Positions 56,281-64,000 of a stretch of DNA of 64,000 bases are shown here, piece by piece. Position 1 is the stretch's first letter, and each line of letters starts with the position of its first letter. Both the position numbers and the translations under genes were made by a program. This DNA comes from Massospora cicadina (Eukaryota; Entomophthoromycota; Entomophthoromycetes; Entomophthorales; Entomophthoraceae): the NCBI GenBank assembly GCA_022478985.1, contig JAKSZP010005578.1, forward strand, positions 40,621 through 104,620, read 5' to 3'. The notes under the pieces are model-generated. The model had not been told where the DNA came from. It was given only the letters and a program-made list of their open reading frames with translations, and did no database searches.

Positions 56281-59200
56281 GGTGTATGGGACTTCTGGAA
56301 CAGAAAACACGGTCTCTGAGGGAGCATACAGTGCGTTTTCCTTGCAGTTTGGTCGATTGTTGTTGTAGCTCCAGTGCTAGTGTTACTAAACAGCAATTAT
56401 GAACTATTAATGGAACCACTTTTATGTGACACTTTATTTCTGTTGTCAATATGATGGAGGAGACCTTTGAAATTTTGGGTCAGAGGATCCTGATTTATTT
56501 CACCTCCAGAGAAGTACCAATGGATCTGGTGCATATGAGACATGTCAACCTCTCCTATAGTGACAGTGTAATTTCAGTGTGCTACAATCAATTAAAGAGA
56601 AAACTTGTGCCCTTCCCAAGCAGATATATGAGTACCCAGGGCTGCCTCTCAGAGCTGCTGGGCCTATATTCATCCCCTCTGGACACCAAGTCATCATAAA
56701 CACCAAGTTAGAGGTGGAAAAACCAGCTGGGCTCTATGGGGAGGTCATTGGGCCATATCAACAATTGTGGATGAAGCTCCATGTAGCTCCAGGCATTATA
56801 TACTGGGACACATAGAGATCAAGGTTCTACTAGCAAACTTACAAAACAAATAATTGTAGATCCGCTAACACCAAATAGTGGCATATCTGCACTTTATCCC
56901 TGTTGAGGAGTTCTTTGGGTTCATGAGTTAGGGTCACTGGATGAATTTGGTTTAACCATCAAACCACAGCCCAGCGTAATGACTGTGGTACCGCGCAATG
57001 AATTTATGGGGTTATTGGAAGCACAGAAGGATCAAGCAATAGCCTTATTTCAAAATTATAGGAAGCTTTCCGCCATCAACAACCATGATTTAGGGTGTGC
57101 TTGGGGGTGGTCCATCAACTGGAAACTGATGATCATACCTCATAATGTCATGGCTGATCCACCAATCAAGAGCAGCTGAAGAAGTCATCACTGAGGAGAT
57201 TGAGAAGCTTCTGAAGCAAGGGATGCTCAAACCCTCAAAGAGTCTGTGGGCTTCGCCCATCCTAATTGTTAAAAAGAAGGACGGTACCAACTGGGTAGTG
57301 TTATACTGCTGGAAGCTCAACAGTATTAAAGAAGAACTCATACCCCTTGCCATGGATTGACGATGCTCTGGATTATTTATACAGCTCACTACTTATTGAT
57401 GATGGATTTAATATCGGGCTGCTGGCAAATTGAGCTGCCCATGGAAGAACTGGAAAAATATGCCATTAACACGCCCAAAGTGGGTTTCCAGCTAACCCAT
57501 ATGCCATAAGGGCTGTGTAACGCCCCAGCCACGTTCCAAAGGGCCATGGATACTATCCTTGGTGACTTGAATCTGTCATAAATTCTCATGTACCTTGATG
57601 ATATCAATGTTTTTTTGCATACGTTTTTAAGCACCTTAACCATCTGGAGGAGGTAATCCGCCAGCTTGCTTAAGCCAACATCAAGATTAAGCCCCAAAAA
57701 TGTCATTTCCTCAAAGAACAGATGGAGTTACTAGGGTTTGTAGTAGATGCAAAAGGGCTACAACCTCAACCAGCCAAAGTGGAAGCTATTAGGAAAATAA
57801 CCCCCCTGAGCAGCAAATGTGACATACAGGTATTTTTGGGGATGGTTGGTTACTACTGACGCTTTATCCCAAACTTCAGCTGTATTGGAGGACCGCTGTT
57901 TGAGTTACTTAAAAAGAATTCTGCGTTTGAATGGATGGAACGTCACCAATGTTCCTTTGATAGACTTTGGATGGCATTAATCAGCGTGCCAGTGCCACAT
58001 TATCCAAATTTTTAAAAAGAGTTTATTGTACAGATGGATGCATCTCTTTCCGCCGTTGGGGCAATTCTATCTCAAAAAGTCGATGAGGGGTAGGAGCATA
58101 CAGTTGCATATTGCAGGTATAGCTTAAACTGCCATGAACACAATTACACCATGACCAACTGGGAGTGCTTAGTGGTGATCTACTCCTATAAGCAATTCAG
58201 GGTATATTTTCATGGGGTAAAGTTAAAGTTGTAATGGATCATGCGTTATTACGCTGGTTGCAGAATCTCAGAGAGCCTGAGAGGGAGGCTAGACTGATGG
58301 GCTATTAAGCTGCAGGCTTACAACTTTAGAATCTTTTACCAACCTAGAGCAAAACACCAAAACGCTGATTGCTTATCAAGATTGCCAACTTTTGCGTTAC
58401 GGAAGATCTCAGTGATGTAATGTTTGACAAGATACTCAGTGGGAAATATGATGATGAACCGCCCCAAGTCATCAAGGTATAGACAAAATAAGGGCCAATA
58501 CATTCCAGAAGAACGGTGAGTTGTACAATCGGATAGGGGACACAAACATGAATATCCCAAGACCTTCCTACCGCCCAGATATTATTATGAGCGCACACCG
58601 AGCTGTTGGACATGGTGTAGTACAAAGACCCTGGAATTGTTGAGTCCTCACTATTATTGGGAAATTATGAACTCTAACGTGCTTGAAACCATTTCCTGAT
58701 GATACCAGTGCTAAGTGGAAAAGCCATTCCGCCAGAAGACTTTTAACCAGTTAGTGAAACCTCATTTTTCTTGGAATATGGTTTCCCTATATGTGGTTGC
58801 CCTCTGCCAATGGGAGCTAACCGGTACAAGTATATTCTGGTGGCAATTGACCAATTGACCAGGTGGGTTGAGGCACAGGCAATACACGATCTGGGGGCGG
58901 TCACTGTGGCAAAGTTCATGATGGAATGTATAATTTAGTGACACAGCTGTCCTCAGTTTATCATTAAAGATAATGGTACCAAACTTCACCTCCCACAATT
59001 TACCCAAGCTCAACGGACTAATGGCCATCCGTGGGGTTTTGATAACCCCATATCACCCCAGGTCTAATGGGATGGTCAATTGAGTTAATGGAACCCTGGT
59101 GAACATACTTCAAAAATTAGTAACTGATCGACTTTCAGATTGGAGTTCCCTCCTATCCACAGCCATCTTTACCTATAACATTAGCTATCATTCTGCCACG

Positions 59201-59600
59201 AAAAGAGTCCTTTTCAATTACTATAAGGATGGCATCCAGATCTACCCACTCTGATCTATGCCTGCATGGAAGATACCAGCAGAATGTATCCTCAATGTTA
59301 CTTAACCAACCTAATGAATATGCTGATCAAGCTGCAAACCAAAGCGTACTCATTCAACTTAGCCAAGGAGATTAAAAATTAGGCTGCTGATCAGGTATGA
59401 CGTAGTGGAATAGACCTTTTTAATGATGGGGATATGGTTTTGTTCCATAGCCAGCACAGGTTTGGGCGGAAAAAAAAGTTGGCCAACATCTGGATTGGTC
59501 CATTTGAGACAATTGAGAAGACATACATCAACGCCTATAATATCAAGCACACCAAGAGCAGTTAAATCATTAAAATGAGTGCACAAGAAGTTTCTTTAGG
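56281..59600 (+). pseudogene. Element C pol after the LINE: RT, RNase H, integrase
   Basis: The protease tail and linker run to about 56820. RT at about 57140-57900: IEKLLKQGMLKPSKSLWASP, VKKKDGTNWVV, MP-stop-GLCNAPATFQRAM, and the intact active site YLDD (57591-57602), the only one in the A/B/C family here. RNase H near 58026: FIVQMDASLSAVGAILSQK. Integrase 58560-59570: AHRAVGHG zinc region, a GGPLPMGA-like first-Asp region near 58795, DNGTKLHL second-Asp region near 58970, and MVN-stop-VN at 59072-59090, where the catalytic Glu is Asn followed by a TGA. The tail DMVLFHSQHRFGRKKKLANI ends near 59570. Many stops, inactive. Confidence 0.85.
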
Positions 59601-59642
59601 CCATAAACAATAAGAGGCTAATTGTCCAGTCCAGGGGGGTAA

Positions 59643-60224
59643 TGTCAAAATTCTGATATGATTGGCTGATAATCCCTAAGTAGTTTCAGCGGAATTAGTG
59701 AGATTGGTTGAAATGAGGAGTATGATACTATTGATGAGATTGTCTTGACATAGGGCAATAGGGCAACACTGAGCTTCAAACAAATAATTAGTGGATCGCC
59801 TTGAAATAATGGGATAAGGTGATTTTGACATATAATGAATATTTAGTAGATTGCCTTGAACAAAAGCAATAGACAATTTAAGAATACTATACTTGGCCAA
59901 AGTTAATGAGAATATGGCAGAACTAGATAGTCTAAGCCAAGAAAGCAGTATCATCTGAAGTCGCTGAGATATAAGAGAGATGAGATAATTGAAAGAGGAG
60001 GATTTTTAGTAGGAAAAAGATAGCGGAGCAGCAAGCATCCGCTGTAAATATTAAGTTAAAATAAAGGAGTGTCATGGGGCAATAGCTCCTACTTATTATA
60101 TTATAAGAAACTAAAGTGTGTCTTGAGAGCCAACAATCTCCATATCATCCTTCCTATGGCTCAGTGGGCTTGACCCTGCGCAAAACCTTCAGTGTATATT
60201 CTACATATCACCAAAATTAAAACA
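59643..60224 (+). repeat. 3' LTR of element C
   Basis: TGTCAAAATTCTGATATG at the start, TTAAAACA at the end, followed by target duplication TGGGT. 582 bp. Confidence 0.93.
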
Positions 60225-60234
60225 TGGGTAACAG

Positions 60235-61209
60235 TGTGAGCCTTTGGGAATTACACTTGTGGCTTAATTGGGAGGTAGTCCTCTTCAAAACAAAGAAGGG
60301 GTGTAAGCCAGCAGTCATCCCTCTCGTCAGCCTGGGCGATTTGGCCCATGTAGTGGATAATAGGTGGGTAATGGCGTATACCTTAAAGATTATGCCTCTT
60401 CCTCCTCAGCTCACCACCTAAGAGCTGATGGGGAAAAGTTGGGAGTGTGTGTCAGGAGGAGGAGGTGGTCAGAAACATCAACCGTGGAAAGTTAGCAGAA
60501 ATTGTCCTCAAGAGACTCTCTATCAGCTCAAGTTCTTCCAAAAAAACTTTTAACCGGAAAAGTTAAATCAATCAAGTCACTAATGAGCTCAAAACCCCAC
60601 TCTCCATTCCCTCCATTGTATTACAAAAATCCTGGTCCCAACAAGTATGGGCGCGATAAACCCCTTCCCTACTCAATGGTTCCAGACATATGTTGCAAGG
60701 GTGTGCGCGCAACCTGCTGTCTGCTGGAGGAGCCATCATCGCACCAAGTGCAATAATGGCAGAATGGATATTGTTGCTAGCAAATTTTATACTAATATAA
60801 CTGAGCAGGTCAGATCCGTATTGGTAATTATTGAGAGTGTCAATTACTATGATTGAATTGCAAAACATTTCTGACAGTAGTGGCTTAGTTCAAGTTCCTC
60901 AGACAGTGAACATATAATGCATTGGTCCCTAAAAGGTACCATTGTCACTCCATTTTTACTCTGTTCCCTATTTGAGTTGAATATACAATACTCAAAATCC
61001 AATTTTATTTGTGAGTTTAGGAAGTTCACTGAAAATTTCAGTGGTTATGATTTCCAATTTTGGGAATGCCTGGCTTTTGTTTGTAGTTTCCCTATTTTTT
61101 TGCAAACCACAATTTGGATGGCTGTACCAGAGGTATTCTGACTGGTGCTTTGGGTAGTCACTCACCTGAGTTCCAGCCCAGTCTATTTTTAACTGCACTC
61201 TCCATGACA
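60235..61209 (+). repeat. 5' LTR of chromovirus E2 (E1 family, diverged)
   Basis: It starts TGTGAGCCTTTGGGAATT, comparable to TGTAAGTCCTGGGGAATG of E1, and ends CCATGACA like CCTGACA of E1. The LTR is about 975 bp. The first 190 bp carry the same U3 reading frame as E1. The base after the LTR begins TAATAGTGACTT; a self-priming partner is not clear, so that site is eroded. The 3' LTR is not in the window. Confidence 0.65.
60236..60421 (+). CDS. E2 U3 ORF, homologue of the E1 LTR frame
   Basis: From the second base of the LTR this frame reads VSLWELHLWLNWEVVLFKTK, then IPLVSLGDLAHVVDNRWVMA and PLPPQLTT before a stop. It parallels the E1 frame at 36065 (VSPGERPLAVDWAIFPFPSK, then VPLVTQGDLTHMVDERWVTA). 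A later piece at 60647-60856 (INPFPTQWFQTYV, then a Cys/His-rich stretch) parallels the distal E1 U3 frame. An upstream in-frame ATG at 60224 belongs to the flank and is probably accidental. Confidence 0.5.
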   Translation: MSLWELHLWLNWEVVLFKTKKGCKPAVIPLVSLGDLAHVVDNRWVMAYTLKIMPLPPQLTT

Positions 61210-61324
61210 TAATAGTGACTTAAATACTGGCCCTTCTCCACCCTCCTTTATGAGTAAGGGCTGTAATGATTCTGTTTTATGATTGGAAGGTACAGCCTTT
61301 GGGTAAGGTGGTGGTTGTAAAGGG

Positions 61325-61537
61325 ATGTCCCATTCCTTGGATCAAAGATTTTGCACCGCGGTTAAGAAATATCTTCTGACCCAAAAAATGATGGATTATA
61401 CCCCCATATCAAGTTTAAGAAGGCTCAGGTTTGCCATCTCCCCTTGTCATGTCCAATTTGGATGGATAAAATTATGGGGGGTGTTATTTTGTCTTAGTTG
61501 CCACTATCTTTCCACCATTCCGCCATTTTTGTTCTAG
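61325..61537 (+). CDS. Short E2 leader ORF before protease
   Basis: A 70-codon frame between LTR and protease (MSHSLDQRFCTAVKKYLLTQ; FAISPCHVQFGWIKLWGVLF). It weakly resembles the E1 frame near 32417-32590 (VVKKII, AICPL, ISLWYCCI). It occupies the position where gag should be but is far too short for a capsid. Function unknown; it could be a relic. Confidence 0.3.
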   Translation: MSHSLDQRFCTAVKKYLLTQKMMDYTPISSLRRLRFAISPCHVQFGWIKLWGVLFCLSCHYLSTIPPFLF

Positions 61538-61739
61538 TAATAGTATTCTCACTGTTGAATAAGATGCTCATGGATACCAAATTTATGTGAACACATTAGT
61601 GCCATTGTTGCTTCTACCAACAAGTGAAAGTTGAGGTTGTCCAGGTGGATAGAGCCATGGTTTCCTCTCTTAAGGATGGGCCAGCGAATGGACCAGTGAT
61701 TACCTCTCCCCCCATTTATGTCTTGTGAAGTTACTATAG

Positions 61740-63460
61740 ACAAGTTCATGCTACCTTTTTGTTACCTGTTAAAATTCAGTTGGGATCCCATGGGGTATCC
61801 GCCGAGGCTCTCTTGGATACAGGGGCAGCCAGGAACTTTATGAGCTTACAGGTCGTTCAGGATTTAGCCTGGATTTGGACGTAGGGTCCTCAGTGGTGAG
61901 TGCATCGTCAGCCATAATGACTTGTTATATGTTGAGACAGCATGTACCATCCTCAGTTATTAACTTAGGATTCTGCACCTGTTTTACCGCAGTGCTAGAT
62001 TTGTTATTTCCCCTTATCCTTGGGGTTGGTTGGGTGGAGGCAGCAACAGGTTAGTATTAGACTGGATCCCAACCTTTTACCATTTTTGAATCTTTACGCA
62101 TGTAGAGAGTTCCCACTTATTGATACCTTTCACCTGATAAAGTGGTGGGGTCAATTGTTTCAATTCCCTCCCTCACTGAGTTGCCGCCAGACTTCCCTTT
62201 AGTTTTTTACATTACAAGGACATTTTCATTATGGAGAATGCTAACTATATTCCCTCACGCTCTAAGTATGATCTGGCCTTTTGCATGACAGTAGATGTAG
62301 TCAATGTCAACTGTCATCTGTATCCTTATATGGAGCAAGAGGATAAGGCCCTGGAGGTGTGGTTAAATGATATGTTTGTAACAGGGTGGATTATATAAAT
62401 TTCTCTCCCATCGCTTCCTCCATCATTTTTTCTCAGAAGGCTGATGGTGTTGCACCCATGCATAGACTATAGCCATGTGAATAACATCACTGTGCATGAT
62501 CCTTATCCAAACTCACTCTAGCAAACCATTAGCCAGGTGATCGCTAGATCCCAAGTTTTTTTAGATTGACCTGGTGAACAACTTTCATTAAATATGATTA
62601 GTGGAAGGTCAGGAGTGTCTGACAGCCATTTGTAAGAGGGGCACTTTTCAATTTTTACATAATGCCCTTTGGCCTTAAGAACGCGCTTATTATCTTCCAT
62701 AGGATGTTCAATGACATGCTGGGTGATCTTTGCTTCATGTGCGCAGTGGCATATATTGACAATATTCTGATTCTTTCCCCACCCCAAACAGCATGTGAGG
62801 GACCTGGAAGCAGTACTGGCAGCGCTGAAAAAGTCTGCTCTTTTAGTTAAGCCCTTGAAGAGTGAGTTATTCAGGGAAGAAGTTACCTTTTTGTGTAACC
62901 TTAATAAAGGAGGGTTACGCTATAACACCTAGCAAACTTAAGGCGTTTCTTCCTGGACCATGAACACCAGCCAGAAGCAGTTGCATAGTTTTTGGGCAAA
63001 ATTATCTTCTTAAAAATTATCACCAGTGCTCTTGCAGCTGACGGCGTCTCTTCATCCCCTGACGAGGAGTTTTGGTCCATTTAAATTGATGGAATAGTGA
63101 CAGAACACAGTTGAGGCAATCAAGGAAGTTTTTGTGGCACCGCCAGTCCTCAAGCATGCCAATTCCTCATGGCCTTTTATTGTGGCATGCAATGCCTCAG
63201 CAGCTGCAATGGGAGAAGTCCTGCTTAAGGATCATGAAGGGGTGTAAAATCCCATTGCACACTTCTTGTGTAAGTTTTCCCCCTCAGAACAATCCTGGGC
63301 CATATATGATAAGGACTTGCTGCATTATCATGGTTGCTCATTTACTGACAGTACCTTCTTCAAGGTGTGCGACATGAAGTAGTTGTCCACATCAGACCAC
63401 TAAGATCCTAATGTATTTTGAAAAACACCAGAAGTTTGTGCACTGGCACGCTCAGATTTT
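61740..63460 (+). pseudogene. E2 pol: protease, RT and RNase H, truncated
   Basis: Protease: EALLDTGAARNFMS with DTGA at 61816-61827, ending ILGVGW as in E1. RT from about 62230: VNVNCHLYPYMEQEDKALEV, then MPFGLKNALIIFHRMFNDML, active site YIDN (62752-62763) with the second Asp as Asn. RNase H around 63120-63400: a PPVLKHANSS start, IVACNASAAAMGEVLL (the first catalytic Asp appears as Asn), AIYDKDL. After about 63460 the similarity to E1 stops; integrase is missing or lies beyond an unrecognised insertion. Many stops and frameshifts. Confidence 0.75.
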
Positions 63461-64000
63461 CTATGCAATGATCAGTTTTGTGAGAAATGGTTTCCCAATT
63501 TCAAAACCATAGGGAATTCCATCTCATAAAATAGTTGCATGGCAAGTTTGACTTTTAATTTTTAAAATTGAGTCAATTGATAGTTTTATTTAATTTTTAG
63601 AATATGATTTAGTTTCCAGTCAGCCATTGTGATTGAATTGAATGGCTTCCAAACCTAAAATAATTTATGTAAGTTTAATTGTGGTTCACTTTATAACCTG
63701 CAGGTAGCAGCGTCCAAATCCCAGTTTGGAGTTCTAATTTTATAAAATTATAGAACGCTAACAATAATAATATTAATTATTTGCTTAATTAAAATTTTAT
63801 TTCAATTCAATTTTGCGAAGCATTAAGTTTATTTAATAGTGTGACTTATAGAGAAACCCTTTCTGACGCCTTGGGTTACTGAGTAGTATGTAGGTTACAT
63901 TAAAGACTCCAAAGGCAATGAGATTGGATTGGTCCCTGTAACTCAGATAACTGGGACACCAGAGTCAGCAAAGAAATATTGAGTTTTCAGGTCACATTTG
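63461..64000. other. AT-rich DNA after E2, nothing recognised
   Basis: No E1-like pol sequence, gene or repeat boundary is visible to the window end. It may be the flank of a truncated E2 or the start of another insertion. Confidence 0.4.

Larger units (their letters stand above)
47317..60224 (+). mobile_element. Ty3/gypsy element C (host of LINE copy 2)
   Basis: A gypsy element with a perfect target duplication TGGGT (47312-47316 and 60225-60229). LTRs are 47317-47890 (574 bp) and 59643-60224 (582 bp). PBS TGGTGCTCACTACAGG begins at 47892; the purine tract CCAGGGGGGTAA precedes the 3' LTR. LINE copy 2 is inserted just after the protease active site. Without it the element is about 6.4 kb. 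Gag and pol match A and B, and its RT keeps YLDD. Confidence 0.95.

Noticed and set aside
61160..61225. Self-priming PBS in E2 (AGTGACT against AGTCACT in its LTR)
   Set aside because: Only a 7-base match, located too close to the LTR end and not at a predicted transcription start.

Overview
The window is a eukaryotic, very probably fungal, transposon graveyard. It is AT-rich and contains no host protein-coding gene that I can recognise. The only clear host gene is a tRNA-Ile(UAU) at 19886-19976 on the minus strand. It carries a short intron one base 3' of the anticodon, which marks nuclear eukaryotic DNA. The fungal assignment is an inference from the mix of Ty3/gypsy elements (one with a clear chromodomain) and LINEs with a CCHC ORF1; the species cannot be read from the sequence.

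Layout. 1-1570 is the 3' end of a gypsy element (D), cut by LINE copy 1 (about 1571-8020, minus). 8036-13051 is AT-rich DNA holding a fold-back pair of SINE-like arms (8378-9453) and an ORF1-only LINE derivative bounded by a 13-bp duplication (10601-12472). 13069-18331 is a second, longer-decayed LINE on the plus strand with a 17-bp target duplication. 18349-24354 is AT-rich intergenic DNA with the tRNA, a tRNA-like SINE candidate, a diverged solo LTR, a tandem repeat and two Helitron-like 3' ends. 24355-38429 is gypsy element A, invaded by a solo LTR (28500-29242) and by a complete chromovirus, E1 (31204-37214, TSD CAGTC). 38579-45130 is gypsy element B (TSD TTTGG). 45131-47311 is spacer with a GC-richer coding relic. 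47317-60224 is gypsy element C (TSD TGGGT), itself invaded by LINE copy 2 (49811-56278, minus). 60235 to about 63460 is a second, decayed member of the E1 family (E2), followed by unassigned AT-rich DNA.

A, B and C are one gypsy family: related gag, YLDD-type RT, a conserved primer-binding site starting TGGTGCTCACTACA one base after the LTR, and LTRs of about 470-580 bp. E1 and E2 are another family with LTRs of about 1 kb. E1 has a primer-binding site that is an 11-base exact complement of a site in its own LTR placed where transcription should start (Tf1/sushi-type self-priming), has no room for a normal gag before protease, and shares with E2 an open reading frame that begins at the LTR terminus and runs through U3. 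This LTR-encoded frame is the most unusual thing in the window.

All elements are damaged. Catalytic acidic residues are repeatedly replaced in ways that fit CpG to TpG/CpA change (RT Asp to Asn, integrase Glu to Lys, endonuclease Asp to Asn), which suggests cytosine methylation as a cause of decay. The two LINE-1 copies are nearly identical except for many one-base differences in homopolymer runs, so some frameshifts there could be assembly errors.
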